Below, piece by piece: positions 43,715 through 53,100 of a DNA stretch of 64,000 nucleotides (positions within the stretch are counted from its first letter, which is position 1; each line of letters opens with the position of its first letter). The stretch lies in the NCBI GenBank assembly GCA_019873645.1, contig JAIOAX010000001.1:234854-298853 (forward strand). The letters run 5' to 3'. Made by a program: the position numbers and the translations under genes. Source of the DNA: Chloroflexota bacterium. GTDB taxonomy: Bacteria; Chloroflexota; Anaerolineae; B4-G1; SLSP01. The notes beneath the pieces are model-generated. The model made no database searches, was not told the origin of the DNA, and saw nothing but the letters and a program-made list of their open reading frames with translations.

Positions 43715-44633
43715 GACGGCGGTTGTAGAGTCCCCGGTGCGGCTGGATCAATTCCTGGTGCAACGTTGGCCGGATTTGGACCGACAGGGGGTACGGCGGC
43801 TGATTGCGTCGGGCGCGGTGTTGGTCAACGCGCAACCGGCTTTGAAGCCCGGTCTGCGCCTTATGGTCGGTGATGAGGTTGTCGCGGAAGTGCAGGAGGC
43901 GGAATCCCAGCCGACATCGTTGACTTTGCCGGTGTTGCCGTTGGCGGTGTTGTACGAGGATGAAGCCGTGCTGGTTGTGGACAAGCCGGCAAACGTTCCC
44001 CTGCACCCAACGCGCCAACATCCCCAGGGAACGTTGCTGCAGCAGTTGGTCGAACGCTATCCGCACATCATCCACATCGGCGGAGTAGAACGGGCCGGCG
44101 TGGTGATGCGGGTCGAACCGGAAATCTCCGGCGCCGTTCTGGTTGCCAAAGACGAGGCAACCTATGCAGCATTGCAGCGGCATGTCAAGCACAACCGTGT
44201 GGAATGTGTTTACTCGGTGCTGGTGGAAGGCCGGCTAACCGGCGAAGAGGTGATTGATCAGCCCATCGGCAACGTCAAACAGACCCGGCAACGTCTCACC
44301 GTCGCACGGGAAGGCCGTCCGGCGCAGACGTACTATCGGGGGCAGCGGTGCTACAAAGACCAGGGCCGCGAGTATTCTCTGTTGGAGGTGCGCCCGCGCA
44401 CCGGACGGCTGCACCAGATCCGCGTGCATTTGGCATGGTACGGTTTCCCCCTGGTCGGCGACCGCGTTTACGGTTCGCGCTATCAGCCGCTGCTGTCCGA
44501 GCGTATCTTTCAGCACGTGAGCGTGATCACTTTCCCGCACCCGCATACCGGCGCGTCGGTGCGGGTGGAATCGCCGTTGCCGCCGGAGCTGCGCGCTGTC
44601 TTGCGCTACCTCTCGCGGGCTAAGGGGCGATAG
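43701..44633 (+). CDS. RluA/RluD-family pseudouridine-synthase-like protein with altered active site
   Basis: A 310-residue protein with an N-terminal S4 RNA-binding domain (~13-65, VRLDQFLVQRWPDLDRQGVRRLI) and an RluA-type catalytic domain (~83-305). lspA followed by an rluD homologue is a widespread gene order. The family catalytic motif HRLDxxTSG is MRVEPEISG here, so the catalytic Asp is replaced by Glu139 and the preceding His by Met136. Other motifs (VDKPANVPLHP, RPRTGRLHQIRVHLA, VGDRVYG) are intact. It may have lost catalysis but kept RNA binding, or use Glu; this is inference. Confidence 0.88.
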   Translation: MPERETAVVESPVRLDQFLVQRWPDLDRQGVRRLIASGAVLVNAQPALKPGLRLMVGDEVVAEVQEAESQPTSLTLPVLPLAVLYEDEAVLVVDKPANVPLHPTRQHPQGTLLQQLVERYPHIIHIGGVERAGVVMRVEPEISGAVLVAKDEATYAALQRHVKHNRVECVYSVLVEGRLTGEEVIDQPIGNVKQTRQRLTVAREGRPAQTYYRGQRCYKDQGREYSLLEVRPRTGRLHQIRVHLAWYGFPLVGDRVYGSRYQPLLSERIFQHVSVITFPHPHTGASVRVESPLPPELRAVLRYLSRAKGR

Positions 44634-44652
44634 GTCAAGATGCTTGTTTTTT

Positions 44653-44727
44653 GTCAGCGGATTTAGCAGATTGAGCAGATTTTGATTGGTTTACAGTACC
44701 TCATCCGCTAAATCTGCCGCTCAGATT
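44653..44727. repeat. Hairpin of 9-nt tandem units, copy near 44.7 kb
   Basis: GTCAGCGGATTTAGCAGATT...GAGCAGATT and the inverted arm ATCCGCTAAATCTGCCGCTC. Located in the gap between the RluA-like gene and the nitrilase-family gene. Confidence 0.85.
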
Positions 44728-44754
44728 TTGGACTAATTCTCGGAGGCGATCAAC

Positions 44755-45567
44755 ATGCGTGAGTTGAACATTGCTGTCGTACAGATGAAACCCGAGCTGG
44801 GGAAAATGGAAGCCAATGTCGGCAAAATGGCGGACTTCATCGCGCGGATTGCGACGGAGCAACCGGTGGGGCTTATCGTCTTCCCGGAGCTGGCTGTGAC
44901 AGGTTACGAGGGCGGACAACGTTTTGCGCAGATGGCGCAGCGCGTCCCCGGCGCGGTGACGAACATCCTCGGCCAGCATGCCACCGAATTCGGGGTATAT
45001 GTGCTTTTGGGGATGGCGGTCAAGGAGAAAGTGGAGACGGTGCTCTATAACAGCGTGGTGCTCATCGGCCCGGATGGCGAGGTGGCGGGCGAGTACCGCA
45101 AGGTGCACCTGCCGGCCGAAGAGCGGTTGGTTTTCCGCCCCGGCTATCGCATTATGCCCGTTGAAACCGAGGTGGGTGTGCTGGGCCTGATGTGTGGCTG
45201 GGACCTGGCCTTCCCCGAAGTAGCGCGTAGCCTGGTGCTGGATGGCGCCGAGGTGTTGTTGCTGCCGGCGGCCTGGCAGGCGAAGGACGCCGATATGTGG
45301 CGCACGCTGTTGGTGGCCCGCGCTTACGAGAACGACGTTTTTGTGGCGGCGGCCAACCGCATCGGCGAGGAACCGTCCTATGTTTTTGCCGGGCAGAGCG
45401 CGATTCTTGCGCCCTCCGGCGAGGTGCTGGCGGCCCTCGAAGAACCCGAAGAGGGCTACGTCGTCGTGCGGCTCGACCTGGATGAAATCCGCCGTCGCCG
45501 CGAAGAAACGCAGATTATGCTGGCGCGCCAGCCTGCGTCATACCGCTCGATTGTGAAAAAGTATTAG
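44755..45567 (+). CDS. Carbon-nitrogen hydrolase (nitrilase superfamily)
   Basis: A 270-residue cytosolic hydrolase. The catalytic triad is Glu45 (VFPELAVTGY), Lys116 (YRKVHLPAEE) and Cys147 (GLMCGWDLAFPE). It would hydrolyse an amide or carbamoyl substrate (omega-amidase, carbamoylputrescine or beta-ureidopropionase type); the exact substrate is not readable. A GGAGG SD lies 7 nt upstream and a strong terminator 22 nt after the stop, so it is monocistronic. Confidence 0.92.
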   Translation: MRELNIAVVQMKPELGKMEANVGKMADFIARIATEQPVGLIVFPELAVTGYEGGQRFAQMAQRVPGAVTNILGQHATEFGVYVLLGMAVKEKVETVLYNSVVLIGPDGEVAGEYRKVHLPAEERLVFRPGYRIMPVETEVGVLGLMCGWDLAFPEVARSLVLDGAEVLLLPAAWQAKDADMWRTLLVARAYENDVFVAAANRIGEEPSYVFAGQSAILAPSGEVLAALEEPEEGYVVVRLDLDEIRRRREETQIMLARQPASYRSIVKKY

Positions 45568-45589
45568 GCCATTCTACGGTGAAATGAGC

Positions 45590-45617
45590 GGGGGCCGCGA
45601 TGATGCGGCCCCCTTTT
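45590..45617 (+). terminator. Rho-independent terminator of the nitrilase-family gene
   Basis: GGGGGCCGC (45590-45598), 6-nt loop, GCGGCCCCC (45605-45613) and TTTT. Confidence 0.88.
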
Positions 45618-45618
45618 G

Positions 45619-45650
45619 GGTCAGCGGATTAAGCAGATCAAGCGGATTCC
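45619..45650. repeat. Single arm of the 9-nt (GCAGATTAA) repeat
   Basis: GTCAGCGGATTAAGCAGATCAAGCGGATT, without its inverted partner. It follows the terminator directly. Confidence 0.8.
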
Positions 45651-45663
45651 CTGCTTGCCCCGA

Positions 45664-46863
45664 CTATTTGGCTGCCCGACTACCATTTTCCCCCTGTCTG
45701 CCGTCTACCGTCTTATCATAAATCCGATACGTGCGATAGTGCTTCCCCATAAAATTGGCTGCCGTCTGGCGCATGGGGAGATTGCTTTCCAGCACCCATG
45801 AAAACTCGGCGTGCGTGTAGCCACGTTTGAGCGCTACCCTGAGGTCCTCCATGGCCAGCACGGCGATGAGGCCACTTCCACGATGCGCTTCGAGCAGGCC
45901 GCCGGCGAACGCACGCAGCGTGGTCACGCACTTGCGCACTTTCCACCAGTACAACATCTTCACCATTGACCACCAATCCGGCACGCCAGGGCGCGGATAG
46001 GCGCGAATGAGCGCCTGATTGACATCCGGCAGGGGCAGGACGGCGCCGATGGCCTGTCCGTCTTTCTCGACGAAGAGCACCGTCGGCGGATCAATGATGG
46101 GCTTGAGCGCCATCACCTCGTGCTCCAGCTCGGCGTCGGTCAGCGGCACGAACCCCCAGTTCTTCGACCAGGCCTGGTTGTAGATTTCTTTGAAGATCCG
46201 GGCGTCGTGATCGAAATTGCGCATGTTGATGGGGCGGATCGTGATCCCCTCGAGCCGCTGGCGCACTTTTTCCGCCACGCGCAGCACTTTGGGATTGAAT
46301 CCCGTCCCATCCGGGCGAACCTGCGAAATATCGGTCAGGTAAGCGTAGAGATCATGGGCTTTCACGAAGCCCGCACGCTCGATGAATTCAGCGTAGTAAG
46401 GGGGATTGTAGGTGAGCAAGGCAACGGGCGGCCCGTTCCAGCCATCTACCAGCAAGCCACATTCTTCGTTGGTGGAGAAGTTCATCGGTCCGCGCAGCGT
46501 GTCCATCCCTTCGCCACGCACATAGTCCTCTGCAGTTGCCAGCAAAGCTCTGGCGGCCTCCTCATCGGGCAGCACCTCGAACAGCCCGAAGAAACCGACT
46601 TTATCACCCCAGTATTGATTATGATTGTAGTTGATGATGCCGGCAATAGTACCGACAATTTGCCCATCCCGTTGCGCCGTGAAATACCGCACCTTTGCAT
46701 GCTGGTGGAAAGGGTGCTTTTGCGGATCCAGAAATGCCACCCGCTCCGAGATCAGCGGGGGCACCCAGTAGGGATCGTTCTTGTAAACCTTCCACATAAA
46801 GTGAATGAACGCCTTGCGTTCGGCGGCCGTTTCGGCAGGTTGAATGACCAATTTGCCCGACAT
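45664..46863 (-). CDS. GNAT-like acetyltransferase-fold protein
   Basis: A 399-residue protein. The N-terminal half (FIHFMWKVYKNDPYWVPPLISER, RYFTAQRDGQIVGTIAGIIN) and the C-terminal half (VEKDGQAIGAVLPLPDVNQAL, GLIAVLAMEDLRVALKRGYTHAEFSWVLESN) look like two GNAT-type lobes, as in the uncharacterised YghO-like family. No substrate is known. A strong SD (AAGGAGGAC) precedes the ATG. The end of the gene runs into a GTCTACY repeat (45690-45716), so the tail TVDGRQGENGSRAAK is repeat-derived and not family sequence. Confidence 0.82.
   Translation of the reverse strand: MSGKLVIQPAETAAERKAFIHFMWKVYKNDPYWVPPLISERVAFLDPQKHPFHQHAKVRYFTAQRDGQIVGTIAGIINYNHNQYWGDKVGFFGLFEVLPDEEAARALLATAEDYVRGEGMDTLRGPMNFSTNEECGLLVDGWNGPPVALLTYNPPYYAEFIERAGFVKAHDLYAYLTDISQVRPDGTGFNPKVLRVAEKVRQRLEGITIRPINMRNFDHDARIFKEIYNQAWSKNWGFVPLTDAELEHEVMALKPIIDPPTVLFVEKDGQAIGAVLPLPDVNQALIRAYPRPGVPDWWSMVKMLYWWKVRKCVTTLRAFAGGLLEAHRGSGLIAVLAMEDLRVALKRGYTHAEFSWVLESNLPMRQTAANFMGKHYRTYRIYDKTVDGRQGENGSRAAK
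45690..45716. repeat. 7-nt repeat (GTCTACY family) within the 3' end of the GNAT-like gene
   Basis: CTGTCTGCCGTCTACCGTCT matches the array at 348-392 and encodes VDGRQ on the minus strand, exactly as at the MarR C-terminus. Confidence 0.75.
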
Positions 46864-46887
46864 ATAAGTCCTCCTTAAAAAATAAAT

Positions 46888-46920
46888 GGTGATTAGGGAT
46901 TGGGGATTAGGGATTGGGGA
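46888..46920. repeat. 7-nt tandem repeat, GATTRGG family
   Basis: GATTAGG and GATTGGG alternate four to five times in the 5' leader of the GNAT-like gene. Confidence 0.9.
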
Positions 46921-47000
46921 GCCTGATTCTCTGATAAAATTTTGTACTCAGGCAGTTTGCCTTTCTGGTTGATGCTGAATCTCTGAAAAAAACAACTGCT

Positions 47001-47028
47001 ATTATAACCTGTCTTGGTCAGGGGTCAA
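47001..47028 (-). promoter_or_regulatory. GNAT-like gene promoter
   Basis: Minus-strand TTGACC (47028-47023), 16 nt, perfect TATAAT (47006-47001). It gives a ~130-nt leader containing the GATTRGG repeat. The remaining bases of the 394-base gap to clpB hold only the hairpin at 47166-47239. Confidence 0.75.
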
Positions 47029-47165
47029 CGCCGACACTAATGCAAATCTTATCCAGGGCTAATCTGGTTCTAACTTTAGGCTAATCGTTTTCTAATCTCC
47101 CTTCTGTAATATGAGTATGGTTGCAAAGTGTATTTGTGCTGCCTGCTATCAAAAGCTATTTTGGG

Positions 47166-47239
47166 TCAGCAGATTGAGCCGATTAAGCCGATTTTGGCAG
47201 GTACAGCACTCAATCTGCTCAATCTGCTTAATCTGCTGA
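47166..47239. repeat. Hairpin of 9-nt tandem units upstream of clpB
   Basis: TCAGCAGATTGAGCCGATTAAGCCGATT and the inverted arm CTCAATCTGCTCAATCTGCTTAATCTGCTGA form ~27-bp arms with few mismatches. It ends only 19 nt before the clpB start. Confidence 0.92.
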
Positions 47240-47257
47240 TTAGAGAAGAGGTGAAAT

Positions 47258-49834
47258 ATGGATCCAAATCGTTACACAGAAAAATCACAAGAGGCACTAT
47301 TGCGTGCACAAGGTCTGGCGACCGAGCATGGCAATCCGCAGATCGAACCTGAGCATCTGTTGCTGGCGTTGCTGGAACAGCGCGACGGGATCGTGCCACA
47401 GGTCGTGTTGCGGCTAAGCGCCGATCCCCAACGCATGCGCGTGGACCTGGAACAAGTCATCCGGCGCAAGCCACAGGCGCGGGGGGCGGCGGCGCAATTG
47501 AGCCTCTCGCCGGCCCTGGCGCGGATTCTCCAGGCGGCGGAGCGTGAAGCCAGCGCGCTGCGCGATGAGTACGTCAGTGTGGAACACATCCTGCTGGCCA
47601 TGGCCGACTCCAGCGCCGGCGACATCGCGCGTTTCCTGGCGACGTATGGCGTGAACCGCGAATCGGTGTTACGCGCGCTCACCACCATTCGCGGCGGACA
47701 GCGCGTCACATCCCAAAATCCAGAGGGAACCTACAACGCCCTGGAAAAATATGGACGCAACCTGACCCAGCTCGCCCATCAGGGCAAACTCGATCCGGTG
47801 ATCGGGCGCGATGAAGAAATCCGGCGCGTCATGCAGATTCTCTCACGGCGCACCAAGAACAACCCGGTGCTCGTCGGCGATGCCGGCGTAGGGAAGACCG
47901 CTATCGTCGAGGGACTGGCGCAGCGCATTGTGCGCGGCGACGTCCCGGAAGGGTTGAAGGACAAGGAAATCTTCCAGCTCGACATGGGCGCGTTGATTGC
48001 CGGGGCCAAGTATCGTGGCGAGTTCGAGGAACGTCTGAAGGCCGTCCTGGACGAAATTGCGCGTTCTGATGGACGGATCATCATGTTCATTGACGAAATC
48101 CACACGGTCGTCGGTGCCGGCAAGGCCGAAGGCGCGATGGATGCCGGCAACCTGCTCAAGCCGATGCTGGCGCGCGGCGAACTGCACACCATCGGCGCGA
48201 CGACGTTGGACGAATACCGCAAGTATATTGAGAAAGACGCCGCCCTGGAACGCCGTTTCCAGCCGGTCTACGTGGATGAGCCGGACGTAGAAGATACCAT
48301 CAGCATCCTGCGCGGCCTCAAGGAACGTTACGATACCCATCACGGCGTGCGTATTCAGGACGCGGCGCTGATTGCGGCGGCGACGCTGAGCGACCGCTAC
48401 ATCGCCGACCGTCAGTTGCCCGACAAGGCCATTGACCTGGTGGATGAAGCCGCGGCGCGGCTACGGCTGGAGATTGATTCCAAGCCCGCCGAGCTGGACG
48501 AAATTGACCGCAAAGTCATGCAACTGGAAATCGAGCGCGAGGCGCTCAAGCAAGAGAAGGACAAGGCCAGCAAGGAACGTTTGCAGAAGCTGGAGCAAGA
48601 ATTAGCCAACTACAAAGAGCAAAGCAACGCGCTGCGGGCGCGTTGGGAGCAGGAAAAGTCGCTCATCCAGCAGGTGCAGGACATCCAGAAGCAGATGGAG
48701 TCGCTCAAAGTGGAGATCGAGCAGGCCGAGCGCAACAACGACTATGCCGGCGCGGCACGTTTGCGCTACGGCAAGTCGCAGGAGCTGGAGCGCCAACTTG
48801 AAGCCGCCGAAGCCCAGTTAGCAAAGGTGCAGGGCGATCATCCGTTGCTGCACCAGGAAGTCGGGCCGGAAGAAATCGCGCGCGTGGTTTCCAACTGGAC
48901 GGGTATTCCCGTCTCGCGGTTGATGGAGGGCGAGCGTGAGAAGTTGATGCGCATGGAGGATGAACTGCATAAGCGCATCGTCGGGCAGGATGAAGCCGTG
49001 CGTGCCGTCTCCAATGCCGTCCGCCGGGCGCGGGCGGGCCTGCAACCACCGAACCGGCCCATCGGCACCTTCCTGTTCCTGGGCCCGACCGGCGTGGGGA
49101 AGACGGAACTGGCGCGTGCACTGGCCGAATTCCTTTTTGACACCGAAGAGGCGATGGTGCGCATTGACATGAGCGAGTATCAGGAGAAGCACACCGTCTC
49201 GCGGCTCATTGGCGCGCCGCCGGGCTACATTGGCTACGATGAGGGCGGGCAACTGACCGAAGCTGTGCGACGGCGGCCCTACAGCGTGCTCCTGCTGGAT
49301 GAAATCGAGAAGGCGCACACCGAAGTCTTCAACGTGTTGCTGCAACTGCTCGACGAAGGCCGCCTGACCGATGGCCATGGGCGCACGGTGGACTTCACCA
49401 ACACGCTCATCATCATGACCAGCAACATCGGTAGCCGCTGGATCAAGGAGTTGGGGCCGGAGGCCGCGCGTGAGCACGTGATGGCGGAGCTGGATCGCAC
49501 CTTCCGCCCGGAGTTCCTGAACCGCATTGATGACACGATCCTCTTCCGCAGCCTGACGCGCGAGGATTTGCGCGCTATTGTCGCTATCCAGGTGCGCACT
49601 TTACAGAAACTGTTGCGCGAACGCGGTCTGGACATCGTTTTGACGCCGGCGGCCGAGGAATTCCTGGCCGAGGCGGGGTACGACCCCGTCTACGGCGCGC
49701 GTCCGCTCAAGCGCGCCATCCAGCGGCATTTGCAAGACCCGCTGGCGCTGGCCGTATTGGAGGGGCGGTTCAAGGAAGGACAAACCGTCTCTGTGGATGT
49801 GCAGGGCGACCATTTGATCTTCACGGCGCGCTAA
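47258..49834 (+). CDS. clpB: ATP-dependent disaggregase ClpB (Hsp100)
   Basis: An 858-residue two-ring AAA+ disaggregase. The N-terminal Clp_N repeat domain (1-150) is followed by NBD1 with Walker A GDAGVGKT (~205) and Walker [12 protein letters not shown], the long coiled-coil middle domain (~410-530, many [13 protein letters not shown]-type repeats) and NBD2 with Walker A GPTGVGKT (~607), Walker [11 protein letters not shown] and a C-terminal D2 small domain ([18 protein letters not shown]). It rescues aggregated proteins together with DnaK, DnaJ and GrpE. The SD is AGAGGTG. A perfect 12-bp terminator follows the stop. Confidence 0.98.
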   Translation: MDPNRYTEKSQEALLRAQGLATEHGNPQIEPEHLLLALLEQRDGIVPQVVLRLSADPQRMRVDLEQVIRRKPQARGAAAQLSLSPALARILQAAEREASALRDEYVSVEHILLAMADSSAGDIARFLATYGVNRESVLRALTTIRGGQRVTSQNPEGTYNALEKYGRNLTQLAHQGKLDPVIGRDEEIRRVMQILSRRTKNNPVLVGDAGVGKTAIVEGLAQRIVRGDVPEGLKDKEIFQLDMGALIAGAKYRGEFEERLKAVLDEIARSDGRIIMFIDEIHTVVGAGKAEGAMDAGNLLKPMLARGELHTIGATTLDEYRKYIEKDAALERRFQPVYVDEPDVEDTISILRGLKERYDTHHGVRIQDAALIAAATLSDRYIADRQLPDKAIDLVDEAAARLRLEIDSKPAELDEIDRKVMQLEIEREALKQEKDKASKERLQKLEQELANYKEQSNALRARWEQEKSLIQQVQDIQKQMESLKVEIEQAERNNDYAGAARLRYGKSQELERQLEAAEAQLAKVQGDHPLLHQEVGPEEIARVVSNWTGIPVSRLMEGEREKLMRMEDELHKRIVGQDEAVRAVSNAVRRARAGLQPPNRPIGTFLFLGPTGVGKTELARALAEFLFDTEEAMVRIDMSEYQEKHTVSRLIGAPPGYIGYDEGGQLTEAVRRRPYSVLLLDEIEKAHTEVFNVLLQLLDEGRLTDGHGRTVDFTNTLIIMTSNIGSRWIKELGPEAAREHVMAELDRTFRPEFLNRIDDTILFRSLTREDLRAIVAIQVRTLQKLLRERGLDIVLTPAAEEFLAEAGYDPVYGARPLKRAIQRHLQDPLALAVLEGRFKEGQTVSVDVQGDHLIFTAR

Positions 49835-49858
49835 TCCCTGTAATCTTTTGTTAAGAAC

Positions 49859-49892
49859 ATCGCGGCGCAGTTTGATCTGCGCCGCGATTGTT
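49859..49892 (+). terminator. clpB terminator
   Basis: ATCGCGGCGCAG (49859-49870), loop TTTGAT, CTGCGCCGCGAT (49877-49888), followed by TGTTT. A perfect 12-bp stem 25 nt after the clpB stop. Confidence 0.85.
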
Positions 49893-49983
49893 TATCACCG
49901 GCAGCTTTCTAACCAAAATTCAACATAAAATACAACCTCTTGACGTTGGTGAAAAACGATACTACAATAAATATACTCAGTTC

Positions 49984-50024
49984 TTCATACTCCCTACTCC
50001 CTACTCTCTACTCCATGCTCTCTT
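49984..50024. repeat. 7-nt tandem repeat, ACTCCCT family
   Basis: ACTCCCT, ACTCCCT, ACTCTCT and ACTCCAT units lie between clpB and the protease gene. A weak GTTCCAAAC-like stretch follows at 50060-50100. Confidence 0.85.
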
Positions 50025-50117
50025 CCGCGTTCTTCACGTGCAGCTTGTGTTACCATAAATGTTTCAATGTGTTAATGTTCCAAACATTCAGACAGTTTTT
50101 AAGGGAGGGTAAACTGT

Positions 50118-53100
50118 ATGGAACACACACAATATTTTCCATTGGTAGAGGGCTTCCGCGCCAGATTGCGGTTTGGCAGGAGCATGCGCGGGCAATTTTT
50201 ATGGCCCGCCCTGGCATTGACCCTGGCTTTGCTAGGGATGCTGGTGTTTGTCACGGCGACACGCGCCGCGCCACTGCTAGACGCCCCCTGGAACCCCAAT
50301 GTCCAGGTCAACGACGACACCCCTGGCCTCGCCAATCAACATGCGCCGGCCCTGGCTGCTTCCAAGACAAGCGACGATGTTTTTGCCCTCTGGCAGGACT
50401 CGCGCAACGATGATGGCGATATCTATTTCGCCCATTCCCCTGATGGCGGGCAGACCTGGAAAGCAAGCATCCGCGTCAACCACGATGTCCCAGGCTTGAC
50501 GCAATCCGCGCCTGACATTGCGCTCGGCGGATCGGGAATCTTGCACGCCGTCTGGGCGGATAGCCGCGCGGGGACGATGGACATCTACTACAGCCGTTCG
50601 ACAGATAACGGCACAACCTGGAGCAATGAGGTGCGCGTCAATGACGTGTTCACCGGCGTACAGCAAACCCCGGCCATTGCGGCCCTGGGCAACAAGGTTT
50701 GCATTGTTTGGGAAGACGGGCGCGTGGCCTATGCACGCAATATCTATGCCGACTGTTCGACCGACGGCGGCTCGACCTGGGGGACCGATACCCGCGTCAA
50801 CAATGATGAGGGGGCGTTCACCCACTATCTGCCTGACGTCGCGTTGGGAGCCGATGGCCGCGTGCACATCGTCTGGTACGATAACCGCGGCGGCACCTGG
50901 GACATCTACTACACCTACCTTTCACCTGCGGGAAGCGCGAATGTGTGCCTGAACGATGCAACCGCCGGGATGCAACAGTACCCGGCCATTGCTGCCAACG
51001 GTAACACCGTCCAGGTCGTATGGGTGGACTATGGCAGCGGGTCGGCATACATCCTCGGCGACATTTCCACCGATGGCGGCGCTACATGGGGTAAAGATCA
51101 GCCGGTCAGTGAGTCAGGTAACGCTATGGAGCCAGATGTGGCCTTTGACGGACAGGGAACAGCCTGGGCGACGTGGCGCGTTCCTACGACCACATATCCG
51201 GTGTACGCTGACGCCTATGGCCCCAATGGCTGGTCTGCGGACATGCTGGTTTATGATTCCAAAGAATACCTGCTATTGCCGGCCATCGCTGCCGGAGCCA
51301 AGCAGGTGTATGTAGCCTGGGAGCATTACTTCGAGACAGATGCCGATGTGCTCCTGGCGATTTGGGATGGCAGTGAATGGACCGGCCCGGTGCAAATCAA
51401 CGATGACGGCGATGCCTGGCAGGCCAATCCGGCCATTGCTATCGGCAGCACGGGCCAGCTGTATGCGGCTTGGGGCGATAAACGCACGAACGCTTACGGG
51501 TATGTCTTGTATGCAGATACCTCGCTTGACGGCGGCGCGACCTGGGGGACGGATGTGCGCGTGGATGACAACCACCCGCTCCAGGGCGCCCCGGCCATCG
51601 GCACAACGGGGCCGTTGACAGTCCACGTCGTCTGGAGCAGTATGCAGTACGATACCGGCGCCGTGTACTATGACCGTTCCGCCAACGGCGGACAAACCTG
51701 GGGTGTTGACCGATTGTTGAATCCTGCGGGAGGCTATGGTGTCGGCGGTCCCCCCGACCTGGCTACATACGGGACCCAAAAAATCTTCGTCGTTTGGGCG
51801 CGCTATGACGGCCTGTGGTTCGTCTCTTCGCTGGACGGCGGCAGCACCTGGATCTCGCCGACCATCATTCTCACCGCTACCGGCAGCATCGAATCCCCCG
51901 CCATCGCCGTGGATGCCACAGGCCGGCTGCATCTGGCCTGGGTGGAAATGCCGATGCAGACGAATGAGCAGCGCATCGCCTACGCGCACTCGACAGATGA
52001 CGGTTCAACCTGGGCTGACCGCCAGTACGTGGACGGCGGTACCCCTCGCACCTCGCGCGCCAATCCCGATATTGCGGTGAATCCGGTCAACGGCTATGTT
52101 CATCTGGTTTGGGATGATGACCGTACCGGTACGCGAACCGTTTTCCATAACGTCTCAGCGGATCAGGGCGCAACGTGGGGGACGCCAGCCGGGGTTGTAG
52201 CAGGCCCGGCGATTGAGCCGACGATAGCTGTGGACGGCGACGGTGTCGTCTATGTCCTCTGGCAGAATGGGCTGGAGGGCAATACCGACATCTTCTACAC
52301 CACCTCGCTGGACGATGGCGCATCCTGGAGCGTGCCCGGGCGCGTCAACGACGATGCTACGGTGTACCCGCAACAGCAGCCGGCCGTCGTCGCCGGGAAC
52401 AGTGCCTACGCCGTGTGGAGCGACTTCCGCCGCGTTAACTGGGATATCCAGTCCGCCGGATTGGTGCTGGCATGCCCGGTGCCATTGCAAGGTGTAACCA
52501 TCACCGGACCCACCGAGACGCGCACCGGCGTACCGGTGCAGCTTACAGCGAAGGTGACGCCGACCAACGCTTCACTGCCGCTGACCTTTGTATGGATACC
52601 AACGCCTGCCCAAGGACAGGGAACGCCTCAAGCCATCTATTACTGGCAAAAGCCGGGTACTTACCCCGTGCAAGTCAGGGCGAGCAACTGTGGTGGCGTC
52701 TTTACGGCCACCCATAACGTCGCTGTCGTTGTGCCAACACCCCGGTTGCCGTGTGTGGAGGGTCGGATCACCTATGCCATAACACCGCTGGCCGGAGTCC
52801 AGGTCGAACTGCTCGCCGGTTCGAGTGGTCGGGTCTTGCAGAGCACCACGACCAATGCTGACGGCTATTACCGTTTCTGCAACCTGGAGCCGGGCGATTA
52901 CATGCTCAAACGGTATGGCCCTTCTGCGGAATACGCAGACTGGGTTGCCGATAGCCTGACGATGGGCAGCAGCAATGTGATCAAGAACCTCGACCTGCCC
53001 AAGAAGATGACGCTGCTTAGCCCTGGAAACGGCGAATTGATTGACACCCGGACGCCCACGATGACCTGGCAGGCCTTGCCGGAGGCCGGCCGCTACACCT

